A stretch of DNA of 64,000 bases from Aphrocallistes beatrix (GCA_963281255.1 OY725503.1:1736001-1800000); one strand, 5' to 3'. Shown: positions 44,733-55,680, counted from the stretch's first letter. Notes: a model not told the origin generated them from the letters alone. Program-made: numbers and translations.

Positions 44733-46525
44733 ATGGCATCAGCATCTAAAAAACGGAAGGTAGATCTTGAAAATCGCAAATTCAAGGAAAGTTGGACGGA
44801 GCAGTATTTTTTTATCATGCAGGGAAAATTGCCCACCTGCCTTTTATGTGCCGTATCTCTTGCAGTGATAAAAGAGTCCAATTTGAAGCGACAATACCAG
44901 ACGAAGCATTCGGGAAATTTCGATTTTCTTCCTGGTGCCGCGCGAAGGAGTAAGATCGAATCTCTGCAAAGGTTTTTCACTGAGCAACAGAGTAAATTCT
45001 TACAGCATACTTCTGAGTTAAAGAATACTACACGTGCTAGTTTTGCTGTTAGCGAACTCATTGGGAATCGAATGAAACCTTTACTGATGGTGAATTTGTG
45101 AAGGAGTGTCTTCTAACTGTGGTTGATATTTTATGTCCAGATAAAAGAGATCTTTTTGGTAAGATTAGTCTGTCTGCAAGAACCGTTGCTCGAAGAATTG
45201 AAGATTTGTCTTCAGATATCAGGACAACATTACAAAAGCGTGCACAACAATTTGAATTCTATGCAATTGCACTTGATGAGAGCACTGATGCGACTGATAT
45301 TGCTCAGGTTGCAATTTTTGTGAGAGGATTCAATGCAACGTTTGACATTACAGAAGAATTTGCAGGTTTGGCTTCAATAAAGGATACCACTACTGGTGAG
45401 AATATATTCCATGGAATCATGAGCGTCATGGGTAGCCTGGGCTTAAATCTAAGTAATATTTGTGGAGTAACGACATATGATGCTCCAGCTATGGTTGGAA
45501 AGGTAAAGGGAGTGGTTTCTTTGATAGAAAAAGAAATGAGAAATGCTGGCATTGAAAGAAAACTGGTAAGAACACATTGTATAATCCATCTCGAGGCCTT
45601 GTGCGCAAAATCTCTGAAGATGCAGGAAGTAATGCGGGTAGTCATAAAAATTGTGAATTTTTGCGTGCAAGAGGATTATATCATCGTCAATTTCAACATA
45701 TGTTAGAAGAGATGGATAACCAATATGGCGATTTGTTATATTATTGCGAAGTGCGCTGGTTAAGTAGAGGTGCGAAGTTGCAAAGAGGTTACCAGTTGAG
45801 AGCTGAATTGATCATTTCTTTGAGGGAAAAAGGGATGGAAGTTCCAGAGCTCAGTGATGCGAAATGGATGATAGATTTTGCCTTTCTGGTGGACATCACT
45901 AATCATCTAAATATGCTAAATTCGGAAATGCAAGGAATGAATCAGTTCATCAATGTCCTCTATGAACACATTTACGCATTTGAAGTTAAGTTACAACTAT
46001 GGGAGCTTCAATTGAAAGAGAGTAATTGTGTTCATTTCCCTATACTTCGCTCACACCAACCATGTGATGTTTCTTATTACGCCAAATTCATATCTGATCT
46101 GAAAGATCAATTTAACACTCGATTCGCAGATATGGATGAGCATCGTATTTTAGCTACTTCGCCGCTGTATTTGATGTTGAAATATGTGACTCCCCAGAAA
46201 ATTTACAAATGGAACTGATTGAGCTCCAAAGTTCAAGTGAGCTCAAATCAAGATTTCGAGAGGTACCTTTACTCGAATTCTATCAACATTATTTAACTCC
46301 TCAAAGATTTCCTTCAATAGTGAAACATGCAAAGGAGGTTGCAGTTCTTTTTGGGAGTACAACGTTTGTGAACAACTCTTCTCAAAGATGAATTACGTAA
46401 AAAGCAAGTTGCGCACACGGTTAAGCGAAAATCACCTAGATAGTGTGCTACGATTGGCAACCTCTAACCTAAAACCAGACATAGAGGCATTATCCAAAGC
46501 AGGGCAGCAGCATCCATCTCATTAA
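44733..46525 (+). pseudogene. hAT transposase, GTF2IRD2/ZBED-like, frameshifted
   Basis: An ATG at 44733 opens MASASKKRKVDLENRKFKES W, with a BED-like finger (CLLC...LKRQYQTKH). Then FAVSELIG, LSARTVARRIEDLSSDI, YAIALDESTDATDIAQVAIF (first catalytic Asp), VTTYDAPAMVGKVKGVVSLI, RTHCIIHLEALCAKSL (C..H), YCEVRWLSRGAKLQR (RW) and, at the end, CEQLFSKMNYVKSKLRTRLS (dimerisation domain). Frameshifts at about 45078, 45662, 46199 and 46365 break the gene. Domain order and sequence match hAT transposases domesticated as GTF2IRD2/FAM200-like proteins. Without the breaks the length, about 595 residues, is normal. Confidence 0.88.
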
Positions 46526-47161
46526 CATTAATATTTTTTGATTGTCTAATTTTACAATGCAAAATAGTTATCATATACAAATAAATATTCTAAAATCCAA
46601 TTGCGTAATATAATAGTGGTATTTAATCAGTCAATAAATTACAAAAATCTAAACGAGTTTTCAATGGCATCCCATCTGGCCCGCAGTCTTATGGAATTTG
46701 TCTATTTTGGCCCGTTTGCTGGAAAGTTTGCCCACCCCTGGTGTATATTCATATATCTCACATATGATGCAACTATCATAAAAAAATGAAGACTCATTAC
46801 TTTGCTATGACGTCATCATTACTCATCAAAATTAAAATAGACAAATTTTGTGATTTTTCATGCGATATCAATTATAACAGTAGGATAGACGTGTTTAGAG
46901 ATGTTATTTCCCTTATAATTAATCAATGTGACCCCAGGCGCCCAAAGGGCGCCTCCGGCGGACACAAAGTGTTCGCCAGCCGCGCAGCGTAAGCAAGCGA
47001 AGCGCACTTGTATATATTTACAAATTAATCCAGTTTTAATAGTAATGAGCAATCGAGTTTTAATATTAATATTATTCAAAACTATCATATTACACATAAT
47101 ATTCGCTTATTTTGAGTCTCTCCTGCACTTTTTATTAATATTAGCTTCGTTCTCATTCTGA

Positions 47162-47700
47162 CATGCCAAACTCATGTTTTGTCCCTGGAGGTAAGAGTAA
47201 ATACATCGTTGGTGATCGGGTTCCAGTATTCAAGATGTCAGAAAGTGCACATGATATATTTATGCCTGGACACGTTTTCTTCATCTGTGGATATAGGTGA
47301 CCTTAAGCTATTTATGTATGCATTAAGCATTTTCAGAATGAATACAATACTTCACTTTCAAAGTGCCAAAAGGAGATGGTTCTTTTAATGAAGCATCGCG
47401 GGTGAAGCCAATGCTAAAGGAACGTACTATTCCAAGTCTACTACTTGGCTTCCAATTTAGTACTCAACTAAAGAAGATTTGATGAACCAAACCCTGCAAC
47501 TTATTTGTGATCCGAGAGTGAGGAGAAAATGAAGTTAATCATCAACTCCCCAAAAGACATGAAAGATAAGTTAACCATATTTCACCACCCAATAGTTGGT
47601 TTGTATGGTTTCGTGACGAGTGTTATCTTAGCAGCGGATCCGAAGTCCCACTTAATCGCTTGTAACTCGAAAAGTATTCGTCCTAGATCAAAAATAATTA
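47162..47700 (+). pseudogene. P/THAP9-like transposase, THAP domain and linker
   Basis: MPNSCFVPGGKSKYIVGDRV PVFK is the start of a THAP zinc finger (C..(C)...Y...VP.F) in which the second Cys is replaced by Gly. Further on a frame reads VPKGDGSFNEASRVKPMLKE RTIPSLL, similar to the linker after THAP domains (R.P.LK..AIPS). Then LTIFHHPIVGLYGFVTSVIL. Several frame changes. THAP domains bind the transposon ends in this family. Confidence 0.6.
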
Positions 47701-48461
47701 CAGGGTGGCTTGTAAGTTCTGTCCCAAGCTATATTAGGTATAAAATTTCTTAAACTCAAACAATCTTAGTTATTATGGTCTTTAGATATTGTAATTCGAA
47801 TATTTTCAATGATTTTAAAAGATTTTTCGATTCTATGACTTAGAAATATGTTTTGTATGGTGAGTTTTGAGAAAGAAATGTGTCCTGGCACGCAGCGAAA
47901 ATCGTGAATCAGGGTCCACTGATTTTCAAGTTATCTTCCCAGAGTCTTCAAATCCTAGGAAAAATTAGCTCACACATTTTCCTCGAACACTACATAAATT
48001 TGTAGAAATATAGAATGTTTAGATCAGTATATATTGAGAACCTTTTGGATCAGATTTTTTGGTGATGTGAAAAAAAGTGCCACTTTGGATGATTTTGCAA
48101 AATGTACCTAATTTGAAGTCGTGAAATAATAACTTTATCTCGTTTCTGATAATGAATGCAATGGATTTGTGAAATATTTCAATGGTGAATGAAAGGTATC
48201 TGGTGCTAAATCGTCATGGAACATCGATTTTAGAGACATTTTTTACAGAAGCAGTGGCCTGGATTCTCGATTTTCGCTGCGTGCCAAGACACATATTTTT
48301 AACTCACCATACAAAACACAGTTCGAGTTCTTAGACTCGAAAAATCTTATAAAATCATTGAGAATATTCGAATTACAATCTCTAAAGACCATAATAGATT
48401 GTTTGAGTTTAAGAAATTTTATACCTAATAAAGCTTGGGACAGAACTTACAAGCCACCCTG
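47701..48461. mobile_element. MITE family A, copy 2 (complete)
   Basis: 761 bp. CAGGGTGGCTTGTAAGTTCT and the inverse ...GAACTTACAAGCCACCCTG are perfect ends with TA at both sides. Each half is largely the complement of the other. It is nearly identical to the copy at 54953-55680, so the family was active recently. Confidence 0.88.
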
Positions 48462-48496
48462 TATACCAGTGGAAGGTTTTGCATTATGCCATAGTG

Positions 48497-49172
48497 CAGG
48501 CGTTCTCAACCTTTTACGAACTGCGTAGCCCTGAGGCGAAAGGAAAAGTCCGGGTACCCTCGATTCAAATCTAGTATGGCATAATAATCGGTAAAAAAAG
48601 AGACCAGCATTGAGAGTGCTTGACTTGATGAAATTAACCATATTGATTACATCGTCAAGGGTTGCTATTAGCTCAGATGGTAGCGTCTTAGATGCCATAG
48701 CATATCTGTGTATTATGCAGTGGGTATGCTTAGTATCAGGATTGACTACTTTCACTCGTGCCAACAGTGTTGCACGCACTTACATTAGAATTTGCCATTT
48801 GGAATTTGCCTTTTGAGTAACGATTCAAATTTTAAATTGATCTGAAATTATGTGAAATAACAAATTATTTTTAGAATTTATACTTTGAAATTGAAACCCT
48901 AAAATGGCATAGTCAAATGAAGTCATAAATAGTATCCACCCAGCTTTTATTTGTCCATTCATAAATTCGTGCCAAAATATACACTGGTACGTAATTAGCA
49001 AACTGACATAATTAACCAAAGAATACGTACTGTCATAATTACGGTTTACTTTTGACTGGTCTCGAATCAGAAGTAATTACCAGACATAATTTCATAGAAC
49101 TTCTATACATTTAAAGTTGGTTCAGCGTACTCCTCGAAAAACAACTGGCGTACCCCAGATTGAGAACCTTTG
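48497..49172 (-). mobile_element. 676-bp deleted hAT element with a transposase fragment
   Basis: CAGGCGTTCTCAACCTTTTA and the inverse ...CAGATTGAGAACCTTTG are hAT ends, flanked by CCATAGTG (48489-48496, 49173-49180). On the minus strand 48790-48600 reads THCIIHRYAMASKTLPSEL and DDVINMVNFIKSSTLNAGLF, the central block of ZBED5/SCAND3-like hAT transposases. The rest of the gene is deleted. Confidence 0.85.
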
Positions 49173-49786
49173 CCATAGTGGCAGGTAAAATTGGATGTGG
49201 GGAAACCTTCAGATATTCCACATATGAAATGTCAGAGCGTTCTAATTAGCATATTCATACTCGCTGAACCTAGCCGAGAAGAACAAGGGAGCACTCGATA
49301 TGGATAATTAAAAATTTGAAGATCGGAATTTTTCAACATTCCGGACCGTTGCTAGGAACGGGCAACCAAAAAATTATCCAAATATGGTCAATATATATTT
49401 CAAATTGCTGGAAATTTAGTGCTGGAGACGAATTCAACAATCAAAATATGATCTGGTGTGATTAAAAAAAGATATTATTGATAGATTCAATCCCGTTGAT
49501 ATCACGATATTATAATTTAAAATTCAAATATTAATAATTCGTTCAAAAATTAATATTTTAATTTGAAATTTGAAACACAAAATAGACCAAGGCTGAAATA
49601 AACGTAGTTTAAAGAAAAAGTTTGCATCATGAATATTTCATGAGATATTAACCAAAAACTGAGACCTAAATTTGATGCGTCGTGTCACTGCTAACTCATT
49701 TTGTGAAAATTTAAAATTTAAAAATTTATTAGAGAATACATTTATCCCCAAGAATAGACGACGATACAATATTATAGCACAAATCA
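49173..49786. other. Non-coding remainder of the P-like relic
   Basis: No domain recognisable; AT-rich. Confidence 0.4.
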
Positions 49787-50209
49787 TCCTTACTATTAAA
49801 ACTCACCTCAGACGAAAATGTAGACTCAGAATTGAATTATGGCGTCATTTTCACCTTTTTTATAATTAGAAATTTCAGGTTTTGAACACAACTCTGCTAT
49901 TTTAAGTGATATGGAAGGCTGAAATTTTAATAGAATGTGTATATTAATATATTTCACATATGATACAACTATTATCAAAAATGATGACTCATCACTCTGT
50001 TATGACGTCATCATTACGCATCAAAATTTAAAATTTGGGAAATTTGGTGATTCTTCGTGCGATATCAATTATAACAGTTGGATAGACTTATTTAGAGATG
50101 TTATTTCCTATGTAATTAATCATTGGTGACCCCAAGCGCCCAAAGGGCGCTTCTGGCGGACATAAAGTGTCTGCCAGCCGCGCACCGCAAGCAAGCGAAG
50201 CGTACTTGT
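49787..50209 (+). mobile_element. R1 repeat, copy with 5' internal deletion
   Basis: TCCTTACTATTAAAACTC joins directly to ACCTCAGACGAAAATG, skipping the ATTGATTG part. It has GATGACTCATCACT and ATGACGTCATC. The 3' end has GGCGCCCAAAGGGCGC and GAAGCGTACTTGT. Confidence 0.8.
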
Positions 50210-50239
50210 GCCTATTAAGACGCATGTGATATCTCCTGC

Positions 50240-51260
50240 TTGTTATAAGTATTTTAGAGGTTAAACTGTATATCTCTTCCTCATGTTCATACATTAGAAA
50301 AATTGTATTCTTCTTTTGGTCTTGAAATGGATAGACAGTTAGGGTCGCTTATTGTGAACCACCTGGGGACTAAAAAATATGTTCATAATAGGGATACTTC
50401 ATATTAAGCGAACTTGATTCGATACAAATCCTATCAAAAAATGAAATTGGGACCGGGAGGTTAGTTCATAATAAACGAATGTTCATATTAAGCGGGTTCA
50501 TAATAAGCGACCCTGACTGTATGTGCATATCTTCGAAAGGCTACTTCTTGCTTTAGTCCAAGGGAAAGAAATTATATTGTTCAAATGGATGAAATTCATG
50601 TTAGATCTGATATTTCATATAAAGGGGGAAAAATATTTGATCCTAATTTAACTCGATGTTCTGGTGTCCAAGTTACACAAAAAATAGTCTTGCATCTCTC
50701 GCTTATTACCTTGTGCATATATCTCTGCTGAAACTATATTCCCAATCATAAAATCTTGCATAATCGATATCGAGCATTGCGATCTAAGGGTGCCAGTCAT
50801 TTCAACTGATAATGATCCTTAATTATTTAAATGTGAATTTGTTTGAACTGTTTTCTTCGAATGAAAAGTTAGAGACTAATGTACTTCACACATTTGATAG
50901 CAGTAGAATTCTATCTCTAACATTTGACTTTGTTCAATTATTGAAAAGTATTCGTAATAACTGGTTAAACAAAAAGGATTATGATAAAACAGTCATTCTC
51001 CGAATCTGGTAAATTTTTTTAAAAAATTTGGCAGTGCATCCATTTAATTCTGAAAAAGCAAGTTTGGTCAAGTTAGCACCTCATTTGACTAGGAAAGCAT
51101 GCTTTCCATCTAGCATAGAGCGTCAAAATGTAAAACTGGTGATGAAAGTCGTTAACGAATTAAGTCTTTCTGCACTAAACATCCAGAACGAATTGCGTAC
51201 TTCATAATTTAGAAATAATACACCTGAGGTTATCGACATCTAGCCACGGATTCTGAGTTT
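50240..51260 (+). pseudogene. P/THAP9-like transposase, core region
   Basis: Before the MITE: HVHTLEKLYSSFGLEMD. After it: AYLRKATSCFSPRERNYIVQ MDEIHVRSDISYKGGKIFDP (the catalytic DE(V/I).V....YKGG block of P-type transposases). Then ILSLTFDFVQLLKSIRNNWL NKK (the FD.VH..K.IRNNW block) and LVKLAPHLTRKACFPSSIER QNVKLVMKV (the L...(H)(V)(Y/F)P....+MNV block). Stops and frame changes at several places. The order is that of P-element/THAP9 proteins (RNase H-like core with GTP-binding insertion). Confidence 0.75.
50336..50519. mobile_element. 184-bp pogo-like MITE
   Basis: CAGTTAGGGTCGCTTATTGT GAACC and the inverse ...GGTTCATAATAAGCGACCCT GACTG are the ends, with TA on the right and GA (eroded TA) on the left. 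Inserted in the P-like coding region. Confidence 0.82.
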
Positions 51261-51604
51261 AAACTTCTGTAGTTAACGCACCGTGGCAGACTAAAGTACC
51301 CATCTGAGCCTGTTTTAAAATCTTGTTTTATGGAAGAGATTTTATGCCATCGAGAATAATAAAGAGCTGTTGGAAAAACTAGTAGGTGGGCTCTAGAAAA
51401 ATCTTAGTTGAACTCACATTGATGTACTTGGAAGATAGTGATAATCGTGATACGAATATTTGGAAGTATAATTGTGTTAACTGTGAAGTATTCAATTGGA
51501 GTATCTTACAGAAACTTGTTTTCCCAAAGCGAATTGCTTTCTCGCAAATAAAGTTAATAATTATAATTCTCTATAGTTCTTTCGAAAGTTGTAGAAAGAC
51601 GTAA

Positions 51605-52342
51605 ATTGAAAAATTTTTCTTATTTATTAATTTTCCTCTGTATTTCCACTATGTGTATTTATATTACTTTGTTAATTTTTATTTCTATCATGTAGTAGTT
51701 TCTATATACCGTTGATTTATCTTTATAAACACAATGTGTATTAGTAGTGCTAGGCTAGAGTACGAATGAGGAGATAGAGAATGAGAGAGTTATCATTTAC
51801 GTAGGATGCGTTTAGTATCTCTACTAATTATTATAGAATGCACAGTTTGTATGTACTATTAATATAAAGTTATGATATCCAATCACCATTTTCACTATAA
51901 GTGATAATTTTAAACACAGGGTAAGAGGGCAGTAATGTTTAGGAATCCTAGAGATGCATAGTTAACTTAATAGGTCAATCCATTGGATTTTAGAAAATAA
52001 AATTTCCCATCTTGTTGTTCATCCATGGTACATTTACTGTCAGGCCGTATATTAAGAATGCAATGGTGGAGCCATAGCCAAAGGACTCCGACATGCCAAT
52101 ACATATATATATATAAGTTGACTAATTCATGAATTATCAATGAATTACTCAAAATTTGAAACTAAATAATGAAAAAATTATTTGATATTTCGCTTAGGGC
52201 CTGAGCAATGTTAGAGGTATGCTACATGAGCAACCTTTTTGTGCATAGAGTCTGCACTAATATTTGAGATTTTGAATAATTCATTAATTGAATAATTCAT
52301 AATTCTTCATCATCTTTCAATGAATTAGCCAACTTAGATATA
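51605..52342. other. AT-rich sequence with an R1 scrap
   Basis: 52063-52100 is an inverted R1 fragment (GGAGCCATAGCCAAAGGACTC CGACATGCC). Nothing else is recognisable. Confidence 0.5.
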
Positions 52343-52817
52343 CACTGCCTGAACAAAAGTATTCGTACACCCCATAATTCCTCATATAAATAGTTATAAT
52401 ACTGATTTATTTAGCGAGTCAAGGTATTTAATTGGTAAGAGATAGGCTTAATTTAACTTCAAATTCGAATTCTCTATATTCGAATTACTCACTTTTTAAT
52501 CTTTCAACTTGTTTACACTCCCACAAGGTTAAAATCTTTCAAACTGCGCCACCTCATACCACCAATGCCATCATATATAATGGTGATCACTCGCGATATG
52601 TGGCATAGGAAAGCAAATGATGAAAATACTTAATCTTGAAGAAGAGTAACTAAGTTAAAAACTTATAAAGTAAGTAATTTGAATGTGGAGAATTCGAATT
52701 TGAAGTCAAATTAAGTGTATCGCTTACCAATTAAATACATTGACTCGCTAAATAAATCAGTATTATAACTATTTGTATGGGGAATTATGGGGTGTACGAA
52801 TACTTTTGTTCGTAGTG
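52343..52817. mobile_element. Tc1-type MITE, 475 bp, copy 1
   Basis: CACTGCCTGAACAAAAGTAT TCGTACACC and its inverse ...GGTGTACGAATACTTTTGTT CGTAGTG are flanked by TA. Palindromic arms of about 200 bp. The centre is GCCACCTCATACCACC...ATAATGGTGATCACTC. Confidence 0.88.
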
Positions 52818-52912
52818 TATATATATTTATACATCCTTACCAATAAAACACACAAATACAAGTATATAGATATATAGGTATATACAGATTCGAAACTTTG
52901 GCAAGGAATATA

Positions 52913-53387
52913 CACTAGCCGGACAAAAGTATTCGACCACCACGAAAACCGCCAAACAAATAGTATTAAAGTGAGTTTATCGACATTGATATATGTACTC
53001 AAACTGTAAGAAATACTTTACTTTTGATCTGAAACTAATAATCTACACATTCTAATTACTCCTAATGAGAGCTTCAACCCAATTGATAACTACTAAGTTA
53101 TAAAAAAAACTACCTCAGATACCTGATGCTACTTGTCCCTAGTCAGGACCTTTAAATATGATGGCGATTAGTGACACAAAGTGGCACACGTTGATAATTT
53201 CTACATTGGAACTAGATTTGTGTTGAAAGCTTCAAAAATGGGTAATTTGGATGTGTAGTTTACGAATTAGAAATTAAAAATATAATATTTCTTATAGTTT
53301 GAGTACATGTTCCATTATAAATAGACCCACTTTAATACTATTTGTATGGAGGTTTTCGTGGTGGTCGAATATTTTGTCCGGGTACAG
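52913..53387. mobile_element. Tc1-type MITE, 475 bp, copy 2
   Basis: CACTAGCCGGACAAAAGTAT TCGACCACC and the inverse with TTTGTCCGGGTACAG, flanked by TA. Same length and plan as the copy 95 bp to the left but clearly diverged. Confidence 0.87.
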
Positions 53388-53588
53388 TATAAAAAATTCT
53401 CCCACTTCCTGGAGTTGATTATCGGAACTAGGAAATAGTTTATAGAACTCAATATGAAATCTACTAGCTGGTTAATAAAATATCACTGATGTACACATTT
53501 TGGGTCAATGACAATTGATCCAAAAATGTGTATACCAATAAATCTTATTTCAATTAATATATTATATCGCTTTGTAAAATTATAAATA

Positions 53589-53767
53589 CATACGCTTCGC
53601 TTGCATGAGCTGCGCGGCTGGAGGACACTTTGTGTCTCCCAAAGGCGCCATTCGGGCGCCTGGGGTCACATTGATTAATTATAAGGGAGATAACAGCTCT
53701 AAATAATGCTGTCCTACTGTTCTAATCGAAATCACACGAAAAATGATCAAATTTTAAAATTTTAAAA
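53589..53767 (-). mobile_element. R1 repeat, inverted 3' fragment beside a JIP exon
   Basis: Complement of the R1 3' end: ACGCTTCGCTTGCATGAGCT GCGCGGC, GGCGCCATTCGGGCGCC, AAGGGAGATAACA and so on, stopping at TTAAAATTTTAAAATTT. It ends within about 11 bp of the donor site of the JIP exon at 53778. Confidence 0.8.
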
Positions 53768-53777
53768 TTTAGCATAC

Positions 53778-54007
53778 CTGTCAGTATCTCGTGCAATTTC
53801 ATCCAATTCTTCTTCAATGTTTTTATGAGAAATTTGCGGGAGTACAACGCTAACAGGTCGAATATCTTCTTCAGGCATTGTTTTTTTAAAAAGATTAACA
53901 AAAAATTTCCAGATTCTTGATTTTTGGTTTCGTTTTGCTTCTAAAGAACCATATTCTCGTTTCAAAGCCCAATATTTCTCCTTAAATTGGTCTCGTTCGC
54001 GCAGCAC
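53778..54007 (-). CDS. MAPK8IP3/SPAG9: JIP3/JIP4 (JNK-interacting scaffold) homolog, coiled-coil/RH2-end exon
   Basis: Internal exon of the only host gene recognised. JIP3/JIP4 proteins scaffold JNK-pathway kinases and link vesicles to kinesin-1 and dynein in the cytoplasm. The minus-strand reading begins VLRERDQFKEKY and contains KSRIWKFFVNLF. These match the vertebrate motifs MERNQYKERL (end of the RH2/coiled-coil region) and RSSIWQFFSRLF at the same spacing. A pyrimidine-rich stretch ending in CTCTTAG precedes the exon and a GTATGC donor follows it. It is 230 nt, starts in phase 0 and ends in phase 2 (last complete codons D-T-D, then AG). The following exon supplies the missing third base. 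There are no stops or frameshifts, so it is probably functional. The preceding exons (N-terminal RH1 and leucine-zipper part) should lie to the right but were not found. Confidence 0.85.
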
Positions 54008-54151
54008 CTAAGAGTATAGGTTAAAATCAAGATTGCGAAATATAGTGGGTCTAAAGAAATATATCGAATATTGGATATTCATTCGAAATGAAACAAACGA
54101 GTATTCGTATAAGAGTTTACATAGTTTCAAATATCTTACTGATTAAATGTT

Positions 54152-54703
54152 ACAAGCGGGGTTCGCTTGCTTGCACTGCGGGGCTGGCGGACACTTTGTG
54201 TCCGCCAGAGGCTCCCTTCGGTCTCCTGGGGTCACTTTGGTTAATTATAAGGGAGATGACATCTCTAAATATGTCTTAGTGTTAAAATCGATATCACTCG
54301 AAAAATCACCAAATTTGTCAATTTTAAAATTCTTTGATGCGTAATGATGACATCATAACATAGTGATGAGTCATCATTTTTGATGGTAGTTACATCATAT
54401 GTGTGGTATATTAATATGCACATTCCTTTAAAATTTCAGCCTTCTATCACCTAAAATGGCCGAGTTATGGTCTAAAAACTGAAATTTCTAATTATAAGGT
54501 GACAATGACGTCATAATTCCATGATGAGTCGATATTTTGGTCTGAGCTCAGAACAAACTGGAGCCAAAGCTTAAAGACTCCTACATGCCAAAAATTAGCT
54601 TTCTGGGCTTGGTAGTTTCTTCAATCATTTCGTTATATATATACTATAAATATATATATAGTATATAAATAAATATTAATCGAGTTTTAATACATAGTAA
54701 GGA
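54152..54703 (-). mobile_element. R1 repeat, full-length inverted copy
   Basis: Reads from ACAAGCGGGGTTCGCTTGC (complement of the terminal hairpin) to GTTTTAATACATAGTAAGGA (complement of the 5' start). It has AATGACGTCATAATTCC and GTGATGAGTCATCATT. The second CRE is altered (ATGACATCAT). No target duplication. Confidence 0.82.
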
Positions 54704-54952
54704 TTGATTTTACAAATGGATCAGTATTATAACAATTTAAAAATCATTCACAGTTCATGTTTGCAACTAAATAATGCCAAATTTAATTGATGATCAACTT
54801 TCATAGATGTCCTAGATCAGGATTCGGTAAACTTTTGAGCATGCGGGCCCGATTGAGTCAATTAGCGCATTGCTTGGGCCAAGCTATCGATCATCCTCTG
54901 ACTTTACTCGTATTTATCCATTATATAATTGTTAATTATGAATTACTATGTA

Positions 54953-55680
54953 CAGGGTCCCTGGCTTGTAAGTTCTGTCCCAAGCTTTATTAGGTATAAA
55001 ATTTCTAAACTAAAAAATCTTAGTTATTATGGTCTTTAGATATTGTAATTCGAATATTTTCAATGATTTTAAAAGATTTTTCGATTCTATGACTTAGAAA
55101 TATGTTTTGTATGGTGAGTTTTGAGAAAAAAAATGTGTCCTGGCACGCAGCGAAAATCGTGAATCAGGGCCCACTGCTTTTCAAGTTATCTTCCCAGAGT
55201 CTTCAAATCCTAGGAAAAATTAGCTCACACATTTTCCTCGAACACTACATAAATTTGTAGAAATATAGAATGTTTAGATCAGTATATATTGAGAACCTTT
55301 TGGATCAGATTTTTTGGTGATGTGAAAAATGTACCTAATTTGAATTCGTGAAATAATAACTTTATCTCGTTTCTGATAATGAATGCAATGGATTTGTGAA
55401 ATATTTCAATGGTGAATGAAAGGTATCTGGTGCTAAATCGTCATGGAACATCGATTTTAGAGACATTTTTTACAGAAGCAGTGGCCTGGATTCTCGATTT
55501 TCGCTGCGTGCCAAGACACATATTTTTAACTCACCATACAAAACACAGTTCGAGTTCTTAGACTCGAAAAATCTTATAAAATCATTGAGAATATTCGAAT
55601 TACAATCTCTAAAGACCATAATAGATTGTTTGAGTTTAAGAAATTTTATACCTAATAAAGCTTGGGACAGAACTTACAAG
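54953..55680. mobile_element. MITE family A, copy 3 (right end truncated)
   Basis: CAGGGTCCCTGGCTTGTAAG start after TA; the right side stops at GGGACAGAACTTACAAG without the GCCACCCTG end. Apart from a small deletion near 55325 it is almost identical to copy 2. At 54816 a hAT-like terminus (CAGGATTCGGTAAACTTTTG AGCATGCGGGCC) lies just upstream. Confidence 0.82.

Larger units (their letters stand above)
43796..46740 (+). mobile_element. hAT transposon (GTF2IRD2-like) with an R1 insertion
   Basis: 2,945 bp. Ends CAGGGGTCGGCAAACTCCGG CCCGC and the inverse ...GAAAGTTTGCCCACCCCTG are classic hAT termini. Flanked by the 8-bp duplication GTGTATAT (43788-43795, 46741-46748). It contains one plus-strand transposase gene and an R1 copy upstream of that gene. 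Confidence 0.92.
43495..47011 (+). mobile_element. R1 repeat, full copy split by an hAT element
   Basis: Left piece 43495-43795 (TCCTTACTACGTATTAAAAC ... AATAGAAGGTGTATAT). Right piece 46741-47011 (GTGTATATTCATATATCTCAC ... GAAGCGCACTTGT). One GTGTATAT is the duplicated target of the hAT. It has both CRE sites and ends in the usual hairpins. Confidence 0.85.
47160..51600 (+). mobile_element. P-element/THAP9-like transposon relic with four insertions
   Basis: Coding pieces in order at 47162-47700, 50240-50335 and 50525-51260, separated by MITE A (47701-48461), a small hAT (48497-49172), an R1 copy (49787-50209) and a pogo-like MITE (50336-50519). Removing the last restores a continuous reading across the junction. 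Terminal repeats were not found. Confidence 0.68.
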
